This document shows positions 48,925 through 57,615 of a stretch of DNA of 64,000 nt, one piece after another. Source of the stretch: a bacterium (GTDB lineage: Bacteria > Bacillota > Bacilli > Lactobacillales > Streptococcaceae). The notes below the pieces were generated by a model. It was given only the letters and a program-made list of their open reading frames with translations. It was not told the DNA's origin and made no database searches. Where the stretch lies: NCBI GenBank assembly GCA_905221115.1, contig CAJNBX010000001.1:1-64000 (forward strand). Direction: 5' to 3'. The position numbers and the translations under genes are program-made. The number at the start of each line of letters is the position of its first letter. Position 1 is the first letter of the stretch.

Positions 48925-48930
48925 TATAAT
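48925..48930 (+). promoter_or_regulatory. Promoter -10 element of the capA-like gene
   Basis: A perfect TATAAT at 48925-48930 with a weak TTGTGA-like -35 about 19 bases upstream. The start codon lies 40 bases downstream. Confidence 0.5.
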
Positions 48931-48970
48931 AAAAAGAAAAGGCTTGCATTAGAAAGTAGGGAGAATGAAG

Positions 48971-50290
48971 ATGCAAAGAAGACAAGATAGACATAAACGT
49001 GGACCAGTTTTTCGCTTTGTGAAAGGTTTGGTCAACTTTTTTAGACGTTATCGTAAGTGGAGTAACAAGGGATTTGTGGCGGTACTCTTGCTAGCAGTTG
49101 CTTTATCAATGGGCTTGGTTTTGTTGTTTGAAAGCTTCCAAGGCATGCCTATGACCAGTCAAAAACGAGATACTATTTCTCAAGAAGGAACTAAGAAAAA
49201 ATCTCAGGAGCAGGAAGAGGAAAAAACTGCTAGAATTATGGCTCATGGTGATTTGCTTTATCATGATATTCTTTACTTTTCAGCAAAAAAGGATGATGGA
49301 ACGTATGATTTTCATGAGAATTTTGAGTATGTTACTCCTTGGCTTAAGCAAGCAGACTTAGCTATTGGTGACTTTGAAGGAACCATTAATAAGGATCATT
49401 ATTTAGCAGGTTATCCTCTCTTTAATGCTCCTGCTGAAGTTATGGATGCCATTAAGGATGCAGGTTATCATGTGCTGGATTTAGCTCATAATCATATTTT
49501 GGATTCGCAAATTGAGGGAGTTATTTCAACGGCAAATGCTATTGAAAAAGCAGGAATCACTCCAATCGGAGTTTATACGCACGAGCCACGTGATCAGGCT
49601 CCGCTGGTCATTAAGGAAGTGAATGGTATCAAGGTTGCACTTTTGGCTTATTCTTATGGATTTAATGGAATTGAGCAAAATATTTCTCAAGAGGATTATA
49701 ATCACTATCTTTCAGATTTAGATGAGAATAAAATGAAGTCTGAAATTGAACGGGCGGAAAAGGAAGCAGATATCACTATTATCATGCCACAAATGGGTGT
49801 TGAGTATCGCATAGAACCGACTGAAGAGCAAAAAGCTCTTTATCACAAGATGATTGATTGGGGAGCAGATATTATCTTTGGAGGGCATCCACACGTAGTG
49901 GAACCATCTGAAACGGTTGAAAAAGATGGAGAAAAGAAACTCATTATCTATTCAATGGGGAACTTCATTTCCAATCAACGGATTGAATCTATGGGAGATG
50001 AAGAAAATGCTAAGTGGACTGAACGTGGTGTTCTTATGGACGTGACCATTAAGAAGAAGGATGGAAAAACAACTATCGGAACAGCTAAAGCTCATCCTAC
50101 TTGGGTCAATCGAACACCAAAGGGAACCTTTTCACCAGAAGGCTATCCTTTATATCATTATCAAACCTATATCTTGGAAGATTTCATAGAGGGTGGCAGT
50201 CATCGTGATCAAATAGATGAAGCGACTAAGGAACGAATTGATACAGCCTACAAAGAAATGAACGAACATGTGGGATTGAAGTGGGATTAG
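48971..50290 (+). CDS. CapA/PGA_cap family membrane-anchored protein
   Basis: A 439-residue protein with a basic cytosolic N-terminus, one membrane anchor (FVAVLLLAVALSMGLVLLF, about residues 36-54) and an extracellular metallophosphatase-like PGA_cap domain. Conserved segments are MAHGDLLYHD, IGDFEGTINKD, DLAHNHILD, and GGHPHVVEP. Relatives are annotated as poly-gamma-glutamate capsule synthesis CapA, but no capB/capC genes lie nearby, so that function is unproven here. I chose the second ATG (48971) because the SD AGGGAG lies seven bases before it and only one before the first ATG (48965). Confidence 0.85.
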   Translation: MQRRQDRHKRGPVFRFVKGLVNFFRRYRKWSNKGFVAVLLLAVALSMGLVLLFESFQGMPMTSQKRDTISQEGTKKKSQEQEEEKTARIMAHGDLLYHDILYFSAKKDDGTYDFHENFEYVTPWLKQADLAIGDFEGTINKDHYLAGYPLFNAPAEVMDAIKDAGYHVLDLAHNHILDSQIEGVISTANAIEKAGITPIGVYTHEPRDQAPLVIKEVNGIKVALLAYSYGFNGIEQNISQEDYNHYLSDLDENKMKSEIERAEKEADITIIMPQMGVEYRIEPTEEQKALYHKMIDWGADIIFGGHPHVVEPSETVEKDGEKKLIIYSMGNFISNQRIESMGDEENAKWTERGVLMDVTIKKKDGKTTIGTAKAHPTWVNRTPKGTFSPEGYPLYHYQTYILEDFIEGGSHRDQIDEATKERIDTAYKEMNEHVGLKWD

Positions 50291-50311
50291 CTTGAATCCA
50301 GAGGAAAGTAA

Positions 50312-51145
50312 ATGACGATTAAGGTAATTGCAACAGATATGGATGGGACCTTGCTGGATGCTAGAGGTCAGCTTGATCTCCCACGCTTGGAAAAGATTTT
50401 AGATCAGTTGGATCAGAAGGGTATTCGTTTTGTCATCGCGACTGGGAATGAAATTCACCGCATGAGGCAACTACTGGAGCACTTGGTCGATCGAGTGGTT
50501 CTGGTTGTTGCAAACGGTGCTCGTATTTTTGAAAACAATGAATTGATTCAGGTTCAGACTTGGGATGACGTCATTGTCGATAAGGCTTTGGCTCATTTCA
50601 AGGGTCGAGCGTGTCAGGATCAGTTTGTTGTGACGGCTATGAAGGGTGGTTTCGTCAAGGAAGGTACGATTTTCACAGACCTTGAAAGTTTTATGACTCC
50701 AGAAATGATTGAAAAATTCTACCAACGGATGCAGTTTGTGGATGAATTAACCTCTGACCTCTTTGGTGGTGTGCTCAAGATGAGTATGGTTGTTGGTGAG
50801 GAGCGTTTGAGTTCGGTCTTGGAAGAAATCAATGACCTCTTTGATGGCCGTGTTCGTGCTGTATCCAGTGGCTATGGTTGCATTGATATCCTCCAAGCTG
50901 GGATTCATAAAGCATGGGGCTTGGAAGAATTACTCAAGCGTTGGGACTTGAACCCCCAACAAATCATGGCTTTTGGCGATAGTGAAAATGATGTTGAAAT
51001 GCTTGAAATGGCTGGAATTGCCTATGCGATGGAAAATGCTGATGATAAAGCTAAAGCCAAAGCTGTGGCGACTGCTCTAGCGCCAGCCAACAGCCAAGGA
51101 GGAGTTTATCAAGTCTTGGAAAACTGGTTAGAAAAAGGAGAATGA
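50312..51145 (+). CDS. Cof-type HAD-superfamily phosphatase
   Basis: A 277-residue cytosolic phosphatase. Motif I is DMDGTLLDA with the nucleophilic aspartate, motif II FVIATGN, and motif III/IV MAFGDSENDVEMLEMAG. The cap domain is of the Cof/IIB type. Substrates are usually sugar phosphates or flavin nucleotides; the specific one cannot be read. It is followed after one base by an SGNH hydrolase gene, so the two form an operon. Confidence 0.9.
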   Translation: MTIKVIATDMDGTLLDARGQLDLPRLEKILDQLDQKGIRFVIATGNEIHRMRQLLEHLVDRVVLVVANGARIFENNELIQVQTWDDVIVDKALAHFKGRACQDQFVVTAMKGGFVKEGTIFTDLESFMTPEMIEKFYQRMQFVDELTSDLFGGVLKMSMVVGEERLSSVLEEINDLFDGRVRAVSSGYGCIDILQAGIHKAWGLEELLKRWDLNPQQIMAFGDSENDVEMLEMAGIAYAMENADDKAKAKAVATALAPANSQGGVYQVLENWLEKGE

Positions 51146-51146
51146 A

Positions 51147-51782
51147 GTGGCAGTACAGTTATTAGAAAATTGGCTCCTTAAGGAACAAGGTAAAATTCAA
51201 ACCAAGTATCGTCACTTAAATCAGGTTTCTGTTGTAGAGCCAGACATTATTTTTATTGGGGATTCCATTGTCGAATATTATCCTCTGCAGGAACTATTTG
51301 GGACTTCGAAAACGATTGTCAATCGAGGCATTCGAGGTTATCAGACAGGACTGTTATTAGAGAATCTGGATGCGCATCTATACGGTGGGGCGGTAGATAA
51401 AATTGTCCTTTTGATTGGGACAAATGATATCGGAAAAGATGTGCCTATGAATGAGACTCTCAATAATCTCGAAGCTATCATACAATCCATTGTTCGCGAT
51501 TACCCACTGACAGAGATAAAATTGCTTTCTATTTTGCCAGTCGATGAGGGAGAGGAGTACAAGCAGACAGTCTATATCCGCACGAATGAAAAAATTCAGA
51601 AATGGAATCAAGCCTATCAAGACCTTGCCTCTGCCTATATGCAGGTAGAATTTGTGCCAGTTTTTGATAGTTTGACAGACCAGGCAGGCCAACTCAAAAA
51701 AGATTATACAACTGATGGGTTGCACCTTAGTGTTACTGGTTATCAGGTTTTGACCAAAGCTTTGAAAGACTATCTTTTCTAG
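51147..51782 (+). CDS. SGNH/GDSL-family hydrolase
   Basis: A 211-residue esterase-like enzyme. Block I is FIGDSIVEYY (nucleophilic serine), block III LIGTNDIG, and block V DGLHLSVTGY with the catalytic Asp-His pair. There is no signal peptide, so it is cytosolic. Likely substrates are acyl or acetyl esters of sugars or lipids. Translation starts at GTG, which has AAGGAG six bases upstream inside the end of the HAD gene. Confidence 0.9.
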   Translation: MAVQLLENWLLKEQGKIQTKYRHLNQVSVVEPDIIFIGDSIVEYYPLQELFGTSKTIVNRGIRGYQTGLLLENLDAHLYGGAVDKIVLLIGTNDIGKDVPMNETLNNLEAIIQSIVRDYPLTEIKLLSILPVDEGEEYKQTVYIRTNEKIQKWNQAYQDLASAYMQVEFVPVFDSLTDQAGQLKKDYTTDGLHLSVTGYQVLTKALKDYLF

Positions 51783-51843
51783 TTAGTTGATTTCCTTTTT
51801 GCATTTTTGTGTTAGATAAGGTATAATGGTTTTATTGTCTTTT

Positions 51844-52188
51844 GGGGTCGTTACGGATTCGACAGGCATTATGAGGCATATTTTGCGACTCGTGTGGCGA
51901 CGTAAACGCTCAGTTAAATATAACTGCAAAAAATAACACTTCTTACGCTCTAGCTGCCTAAAAACCAGCAGGCGTGACCCGATTTGGATTGCTCGTGTTC
52001 AATGACAGGTCTTATTATTAGCGAGATACGATTGAGTCTTGTCTAGCGGCTTGATAAGAGATTGATAGACTCGCAGTTTCTAGGCTTGAGTTATGTGTCG
52101 AGGGACTGTTAAACTAATACATAACCTATGGTTGTAGACAAATATGTTGGCAGGTGTTTGGACGTGGGTTCGACTCCCACCGGCTCCA
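51844..52188 (+). ncRNA. ssrA: Transfer-messenger RNA (tmRNA)
   Basis: Rescues ribosomes stalled on broken mRNAs and tags the product for proteolysis. The 5' GGGGTCGTTACGGATTCGAC and the 3' T-arm GTGGGTTCGACTCCCAC with CGGCTCCA form the tRNA-like part; the seven acceptor pairs close as GGGGTCG with CGGCTCC. The tag reading frame begins at GCA (51926) and ends TAA (51961): AKNNTSYALAA. CCA is not encoded. The gene is followed by a terminator and a short repeated 3' end (see the possible attachment scar). Confidence 0.97.
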
Positions 52189-52401
52189 TTATTCCTTTGC
52201 ATTCCTTGGTAAAACGTTGTTAAATCAACGTTTTTTATTTTTGTCTTTGGTATTCCTTGGTATTCTTTTGCGAAAAAAGGATACAACAAAGGAGTTACAA
52301 ACAGACTCTATTTTTAAAAAAGGGATACAAAAAAGGATACAACATTTTTGTCGTATCCTAAAAATCTGTGTACTTCACAAAGCGTTTTTTGGCTCCATTA
52401 T
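52182..52401 (+). mobile_element. Possible integration scar at the 3' end of ssrA
   Basis: GGCTCCATTAT, spanning the end of ssrA (52182-52192), recurs at 52391-52401. The 198 bases between carry repeated short motifs (AAAAAAGGATACAAC near 52275 and 52326; ATTCCTTGGTA near 52201 and 52249) and no gene. The 3' end of ssrA is a well-known integrase target. This looks like what is left after an element inserted and was lost; a phage origin is inferred. Confidence 0.5.
52211..52236 (+). terminator. Terminator of ssrA
   Basis: AAAACGTTG pairs with CAACGTTTT around TTAAAT, followed by further T residues. Confidence 0.8.
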
Positions 52402-52437
52402 GCGTTTTTGTGATTTTAAAACTTGTTAGCTGATTTT

Positions 52438-52785
52438 TTATAATCCTGCAAATTCTTTGATTTCTTGTGCTGACATTGAAGAGTCGCAACGGACATTGAT
52501 TTGTCCATCTGCAATGTGAACAAAGCCTGGTACAGTTGGGATTCCGTAGCGTGAGCGGAATGTTTGCAACTCATTGAGTTGGCTTGCTTCTTCACTATTG
52601 ATGAAGTAGATGTGAGCTTTAGTTTCAGCTACGACACCAGCCAATGTACCTGCAAATTTACGGCAGTAAGGGCAAGTTTTGCGACCGATAAAGAAGGTTG
52701 CAGTTTCTTTTTTATCAAGAGCTTCTTGCGCACGCGCAACTGTAGTGACTTCAAGGTCTTTGATATTATCTAAAAATTGTTCCAT
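52438..52785 (-). CDS. Thioredoxin-like protein (Bta-type)
   Basis: A 115-residue thioredoxin-fold protein with a redox CPYC motif (C38, C41) in FFIGRKTCPYCRKF, and a cis-proline region RYGIPTVPGFVHI. No signal peptide is present. Relatives are named bacteriocin transport accessory protein, but no bacteriocin genes adjoin it here, so a general thiol-disulfide role is as likely. AGGTAATC precedes the ATG. It is separated from pgm by that gene's terminator. Confidence 0.85.
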   Translation of the reverse strand: MEQFLDNIKDLEVTTVARAQEALDKKETATFFIGRKTCPYCRKFAGTLAGVVAETKAHIYFINSEEASQLNELQTFRSRYGIPTVPGFVHIADGQINVRCDSSMSAQEIKEFAGL

Positions 52786-52858
52786 GAGATTACCTCGCTT
52801 TCATTGATAAGTCTAGTATGCCATAAAGTTTCTAAAATTGCTTAGATTTGATACGAAA

Positions 52859-52888
52859 AAAAGATGAGATTGGTTGGTCTCATCTTTT
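52859..52888 (-). terminator. Terminator of the phosphoglucomutase gene
   Basis: AAAAGATGAGA and TCTCATCTTTT form a perfect 11-bp stem around TTGGTTGG. On the minus strand a T run follows, nine bases after the stop codon. It could act in both directions. Confidence 0.8.
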
Positions 52889-52896
52889 ATAGAATT

Positions 52897-54615
52897 TTAT
52901 TTTACAAAAGCATTGATTTCTGCTTCGATGTTCGCAATTTTAGCTTGTGATTCTTCGTTTGTTTCCCCTACAACTGCAATGTAGAACTTGATTTTTGGTT
53001 CTGTCCCTGAAGGGCGAACGGCAATCCATGAACCGTCAGCAAGTGTGTATTTCAACACATCACTTGGAGGAGTTATCAAGTTTGTAACAGTTCCGTCAGC
53101 AGCAGTAGCAGTTTGAGCCTTGAAGTCTTCTACGACAGTGATAGCTGTTGCGTTCCATTCTTTTGGAGCATTGTTGCGGAATTTAGCCATAATCGCTTTG
53201 ATTTGTTCAGCACCATCGACACCTGAAAGGGTAACAGAGATAGTTTTTTCTGCGTAGTAGCCGTACTCTTTGTAGATTTCTTCGATACCGTCAGCAAGTG
53301 TCAAACCGCGTGAACGGTAGTAGGCAGCAAGTTCAGCAACGACTAGAACAGCTTGGATAGCGTCTTTATCACGTACGAATGGTTTAATCAAGTAACCGAA
53401 GCTTTCTTCAAATCCCATCATGTAAGTGTGATTGTGTTTTTCTTCGAATTCTTGGATTTTTTCAGCGATAAATTTGAAACCTGTCAAAACGTTGAACATG
53501 GTTGCGCCGTAGCTTTCAGCAATCTTCGTTACTAAGTCAGTTGATACGATAGATTTACATAGAGCTGCATTTTCAGGAAGAGTTCCAGCGTTTTTGTGGG
53601 CTTCCAAGATGTATTTAGCCATGATAGCACCGATTTGGTTACCTGAAAGGTTGAGGTAGCTACCATCTTTTTGAAGAACTTCAACACCAACACGGTCAGC
53701 ATCAGGGTCAGTTGCGACAAGAACGTCTGCACCAACTTGACGACCAAGTTCTTCAGCAAGGGCAAAGGCTGCTTGGCTTTCTGGGTTTGGAGATTTTACA
53801 GTTGAGAAGTCTGGGTCAGCAGTTGCTTGAGCTTCTACGACTTGAACAGAGTCAAATCCTGCTTGGGCAAGAGCACGACGAGCCAACATTTCACCAGTAC
53901 CATGAAGTGGTGTGTAGACAATCTTCATGTCTTTACCGAATTCTTCAATCAAGGCTGGGTTGATGTTAACGTCCTTAACTTCTTTGAGGTATTCAACATC
54001 AACAGCTTCACCGATAACTTCAATCAAGCCAGAAGCTTTTTCAGCTTCCACATCAGCAACTTCAACTGCAAATGGGTTTTCGATTGCACGGATATAAGTA
54101 GTCAAAGCGTCCGCGTCGTGTGGAGGCATTTGTCCACCGTCTTCACCGTAAACCTTGTAACCGTTAAATGGTGCAGGGTTGTGGCTGGCTGTGACCATGA
54201 TACCTGCGAAACAGTTGAGGTGACGAACTGCAAATGATAGCTCTGGAGTTGGACGAAGGCTTTCAAATACATAAGATTTGATGCCGTGTTTAGCAAGAAC
54301 TGCCGCAGATTCAAAGGCAAACTCAGGTGAGAAGTGACGGCTATCGTAGGCGATTGCGACACCACGTTCTTTTTCGTTTCCACCTTTTGACTCAATCAAA
54401 CGAGCCAAACCTTCAGTAGCTTGGCGAACAACGTAGATGTTGATGCGGTTTGTACCAGCACCAATCAAGCCACGCATCCCTGCAGTACCAAATTCAAGAT
54501 TTGTATAGAAGGCATCTTCCTTTGTTTTTTCGTCCATATTTTCCAAATCTTGACGAAGGTAGTCAGGAAGCTCCGCAAAATCAACCCATTTCTGGTAATT
54601 TTCTTGGTAAGACAT
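52897..54615 (-). CDS. pgm: Phosphoglucomutase (alpha-D-phosphohexomutase family)
   Basis: Interconverts glucose 1-phosphate and glucose 6-phosphate, supplying UDP-glucose for capsule, teichoic acid and glycolipid synthesis. The 572 residues carry the active phosphoserine loop TASHNPAPFNGYKVY, metal-binding DPDADRVG, sugar-binding GFEESFGYL and the phosphate-binding RPSGTEPKIKFY. This is the long bacterial form, as in Bacillus PgcA. AAGGAG precedes the ATG. It is divergent from the ABC-F gene. Confidence 0.95.
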   Translation of the reverse strand: MSYQENYQKWVDFAELPDYLRQDLENMDEKTKEDAFYTNLEFGTAGMRGLIGAGTNRINIYVVRQATEGLARLIESKGGNEKERGVAIAYDSRHFSPEFAFESAAVLAKHGIKSYVFESLRPTPELSFAVRHLNCFAGIMVTASHNPAPFNGYKVYGEDGGQMPPHDADALTTYIRAIENPFAVEVADVEAEKASGLIEVIGEAVDVEYLKEVKDVNINPALIEEFGKDMKIVYTPLHGTGEMLARRALAQAGFDSVQVVEAQATADPDFSTVKSPNPESQAAFALAEELGRQVGADVLVATDPDADRVGVEVLQKDGSYLNLSGNQIGAIMAKYILEAHKNAGTLPENAALCKSIVSTDLVTKIAESYGATMFNVLTGFKFIAEKIQEFEEKHNHTYMMGFEESFGYLIKPFVRDKDAIQAVLVVAELAAYYRSRGLTLADGIEEIYKEYGYYAEKTISVTLSGVDGAEQIKAIMAKFRNNAPKEWNATAITVVEDFKAQTATAADGTVTNLITPPSDVLKYTLADGSWIAVRPSGTEPKIKFYIAVVGETNEESQAKIANIEAEINAFVK

Positions 54616-54733
54616 TAAAATTCTCCTTTTTGTAAATTGTTTTAACCGTTCACATTATAGCACTTTTTAGCGTTTTAGTAAAACGGTAGCATAATTTTCA
54701 GAAAAGTAGTGACATATGCCTGTTTATCAAGTC

Positions 54734-54768
54734 TTGAATGCCTTAGGGAAACATGCTATACTACTTGT
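54734..54768 (+). promoter_or_regulatory. Promoter giving a leaderless ABC-F mRNA
   Basis: TTGAAT (54734-54739), a 17-base spacer and TATACT (54757-54762). With the usual spacing the first transcribed base is 54769, the A of the start codon. No Shine-Dalgarno sequence is present before the ATG. Confidence 0.6.
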
Positions 54769-56670
54769 ATGATTATTTTACAAGCTAATAAAATTGAACG
54801 TTCATTTGCAGGAGAGGTTCTTTTTGATAATATCAACCTGCAGGTTGATGAACGTGATAGGATTGCCCTTGTTGGGAAAAATGGAGCAGGTAAGTCTACT
54901 CTTTTGAAGATTTTGGTTGGAGAAGAGGAGCCAACTAGCGGAGAAATCAATAAGAAAAAAGATATTTCTCTGTCTTACCTAGCCCAAGATAGCCGTTTTG
55001 AATCTGAAAATACCATCTACGATGAGATGCTTCATGTATTTGATGACTTACGTCGGATGGAGAAACAACTTCGTCAGATGGAGCTGGAGATGGGTGAAAA
55101 GTCTGGTGAAGATTTAGAGAAACTGATGTCAGATTACGATCGCTTATCAGAGAATTTTCGCCAAGCAGGTGGCTTTACCTATGAAGCTGATATACGAGCG
55201 ATTTTAAATGGATTCAAGTTTGACGAATCTATGTGGCAGATGAAAATTGCCGAGCTTTCAGGGGGTCAAAATACTCGTCTAGCGCTGGCTAAAATGCTCC
55301 TTGAAAAGCCCAATCTCTTGGTCTTGGACGAGCCAACCAACCACTTGGATATCGAAACTATTGCCTGGCTAGAGAATTACTTGGTAAATTATAGCGGTGC
55401 CCTCATTATCGTCAGCCACGACCGTTATTTCTTGGACAAGGTTGCGACAATTACGCTGGATTTGACCAAGCATTCTTTGGATCGTTATGTGGGTAATTAC
55501 TCTCGTTTTGTCGAATTAAAGGAGCAGAAGCTAGCTACTGAAGCAAAAAACTATGAAAAGCAACAGAAGGAAATCGCTGCTCTGGAAGACTTTGTCAATC
55601 GCAATCTAGTCCGTGCTTCGACGACCAAACGTGCCCAATCCCGTCGTAAACAACTAGAAAAAATGGACCGCTTAGACAAGCCTGAAGCTGGTAAAAAATC
55701 TGCTAACATGACCTTCCAGTCTGAGAAAATGTCGGGTAATGTTGTATTGACTGTTGAAAATGCAGCTGTTGGCTATGACGGGGAAGTCCTGTCACAACCG
55801 ATTAACCTAGACCTTCGTAAAATGAATGCTGTCGCTATCGTCGGTCCAAATGGTATTGGAAAATCAACCTTTATCAAGTCGATAGTAGACCAGATTCCTT
55901 TTATCAAGGGGGAAAAGCGATTTGGGGCTAATGTTGAGATTGGTTACTATGACCAAACCCAAAGCAAGCTGACACCAAGTAATACTGTATTAGATGAACT
56001 CTGGAATGATTTTAAACTGACACCAGAAGTTGAAATCCGTAACCGTCTAGGTGCCTTCCTTTTCTCTGGTGATGATGTTAAAAAATCAGTCGGCATGCTG
56101 TCTGGTGGAGAGAAAGCGCGTTTGCTTTTGGCTAAACTGTCTATGGAGAACAACAACTTCTTGATTCTGGACGAGCCGACCAACCACTTGGATATTGATA
56201 GCAAGGAAGTGTTGGAAAATGCTTTGATTGACTTTGATGGAACTCTTCTATTCGTCAGTCACGACCGTTACTTTATCAATCGTGTGGCAACTCATGTACT
56301 GGAATTGTCAGAGAATGGATCAACTCTCTACCTTGGAGATTACGACTACTATGTTGAGAAGAAAGCAGAAGTAGAAATGACTCAGGCTGAGGAAGCTTCA
56401 ACTAGCAATCAAGCAAAAGAAGCAAGTCCAGTTAATGACTATCAAGCTCAGAAAGAAAGTCAAAAAGAAGTTCGTAAACTCATGCGACAAATCGAAAGTC
56501 TAGAAGCTGAAATTGAAGAGCTAGAAAGTCAAAGCCAAGCTATTTCTGAACAAATGTTGGAGACAAACGATGCCGAAAAACTCATGGAATTGCAGGCTGA
56601 ACTGGACAAAATCAGCCACCGTCAGGAAGAAGCTATGCTTGAGTGGGAAGAATTATCAGAGCAGGTGTAA
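54769..56670 (+). CDS. ABC-F family ATPase
   Basis: A 633-residue soluble protein with two ABC domains and no membrane segments. Domain 1 has GKNGAGKST and LSGGQNTRLALAK; domain 2 has GPNGIGKST and LSGGEKARLLLAK. The linker is rich in charged residues, and the C-terminus forms a coiled coil (KEVRKLMRQIESLEAEIEEL). ABC-F proteins of this type act on ribosomes, in translation control or antibiotic protection; which applies is not evident. Start at 54769 agrees with the family N-terminus (MIILQANKIERSF) and probably belongs to a leaderless mRNA. An Rgg gene follows after 2 bases. Confidence 0.92.
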   Translation: MIILQANKIERSFAGEVLFDNINLQVDERDRIALVGKNGAGKSTLLKILVGEEEPTSGEINKKKDISLSYLAQDSRFESENTIYDEMLHVFDDLRRMEKQLRQMELEMGEKSGEDLEKLMSDYDRLSENFRQAGGFTYEADIRAILNGFKFDESMWQMKIAELSGGQNTRLALAKMLLEKPNLLVLDEPTNHLDIETIAWLENYLVNYSGALIIVSHDRYFLDKVATITLDLTKHSLDRYVGNYSRFVELKEQKLATEAKNYEKQQKEIAALEDFVNRNLVRASTTKRAQSRRKQLEKMDRLDKPEAGKKSANMTFQSEKMSGNVVLTVENAAVGYDGEVLSQPINLDLRKMNAVAIVGPNGIGKSTFIKSIVDQIPFIKGEKRFGANVEIGYYDQTQSKLTPSNTVLDELWNDFKLTPEVEIRNRLGAFLFSGDDVKKSVGMLSGGEKARLLLAKLSMENNNFLILDEPTNHLDIDSKEVLENALIDFDGTLLFVSHDRYFINRVATHVLELSENGSTLYLGDYDYYVEKKAEVEMTQAEEASTSNQAKEASPVNDYQAQKESQKEVRKLMRQIESLEAEIEELESQSQAISEQMLETNDAEKLMELQAELDKISHRQEEAMLEWEELSEQV

Positions 56671-56672
56671 AG

Positions 56673-57536
56673 ATGGAACATCTTGGAAAAGTATTTCGTG
56701 AATTTCGAACAAGTGGAAATTATTCTTTAAAGGAGGCGGCAGGGGAGTCTTGCTCTACCTCTCAGTTATCTCGCTTTGAGCTTGGGGAGTCTGACCTAGC
56801 AGTCTCGCGTTTCTTTGAGATTTTGGATAATATTCATGTGACCATCGAAAATTTCATGGATAAGGCTAGGAATTTTCACAATCATGAACATGTTGCCATG
56901 ATGGGACAAATTATTCCGCTTTACTACTCAAATGATATTGCAGGTTTTCAAAAGCTTCAAGAAGAACAACTTGAAAAGGCTAAGAGTTCGACGACTCCCC
57001 TTTATTTTGAGCTGAACTGGATTTTGTTGCAAGGTCTGATTTGTCAAAGAGATTCGACTTATGATATGAAGCAGGATGATTTGGATAAGGTAGCAGATTA
57101 TCTTTTTAAAACGGAAGAATGGACCATGTATGAGTTGATTCTTTTCGGGAACCTCTATAGTTTCTACGATGTGGACTATGTCACTCGGATTGGTAGAGAA
57201 GTTATGGAGAGGGAGGAGTTTTACCAAGAGATTGGTCGCCATAAGAGATTGGTGTTGATTTTGGCCCTCAATTGTTACCAGCATTGTTTAGAGCATCTTT
57301 CTTTTGATAATGCTAGCTATTTTGAGGCTTATACAGAGAAGATTATTGGTAAAAACATTAGTCTGTATGAACGAAATATTTTACATTACCTCAAAGGTTT
57401 TGCCTTGTACCAAAAAGGAAAGTGTAAAGAAGGTTGTAGCCAAATGCAAGAAGCCATGCATATTTTTGACGTGCTAGGTCTCCCAGAGCAAGTAGCCTAC
57501 TATCAAGAACACTACGAAAAATTTGTCAAAGATTAA
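56673..57536 (+). CDS. Rgg-family transcriptional regulator
   Basis: A 287-residue regulator with an N-terminal HTH (GKVFREFRTSGNYSLKEAA ... SQLSRFELGESDLAV) and a long helical repeat domain typical of Rgg/MutR peptide-sensing proteins. The ATG at 56673 lies two bases after the ABC-F stop, with CAGGTG upstream; earlier in-frame codons are inside that gene. No short hydrophobic peptide gene was seen beside it, so a cognate peptide is not evident. The MFS transporter directly downstream is its likeliest target. Confidence 0.88.
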   Translation: MEHLGKVFREFRTSGNYSLKEAAGESCSTSQLSRFELGESDLAVSRFFEILDNIHVTIENFMDKARNFHNHEHVAMMGQIIPLYYSNDIAGFQKLQEEQLEKAKSSTTPLYFELNWILLQGLICQRDSTYDMKQDDLDKVADYLFKTEEWTMYELILFGNLYSFYDVDYVTRIGREVMEREEFYQEIGRHKRLVLILALNCYQHCLEHLSFDNASYFEAYTEKIIGKNISLYERNILHYLKGFALYQKGKCKEGCSQMQEAMHIFDVLGLPEQVAYYQEHYEKFVKD

Positions 57537-57578
57537 TTTTCCCAAATAAGGGAAAAAATAAAAAGCTCCTTTCGGTTT

Positions 57579-57587
57579 TGATACAAT
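57579..57587 (+). promoter_or_regulatory. Extended -10 promoter of the MFS gene
   Basis: TGATACAAT at 57579-57587, 29 bases before the start codon. An imperfect inverted repeat (AGCTCCTTT near 57565 and GAGAGGAG near 57601) flanks it and could be a regulator site. Confidence 0.5.
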
Positions 57588-57615
57588 AGTTTCAAAATTT
57601 GAGAGGAGTTTTTAT

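Noticed and set aside
48971..50290. Poly-gamma-glutamate capsule operon
   Set aside because: Only the CapA-like domain is present; no capB, capC or capD homologue lies nearby.
52080..52289. 69-codon minus-strand frame across the 3' end of ssrA
   Set aside because: It is antisense to a clear tmRNA and its downstream terminator; such frames are common annotation errors.
57537..57557. Terminator between the Rgg and MFS genes
   Set aside because: TTTTCCC-AAATAA-GGGAAAA is a small hairpin, but on the plus strand it is followed by A residues, not T, so it is not an intrinsic terminator in that direction.
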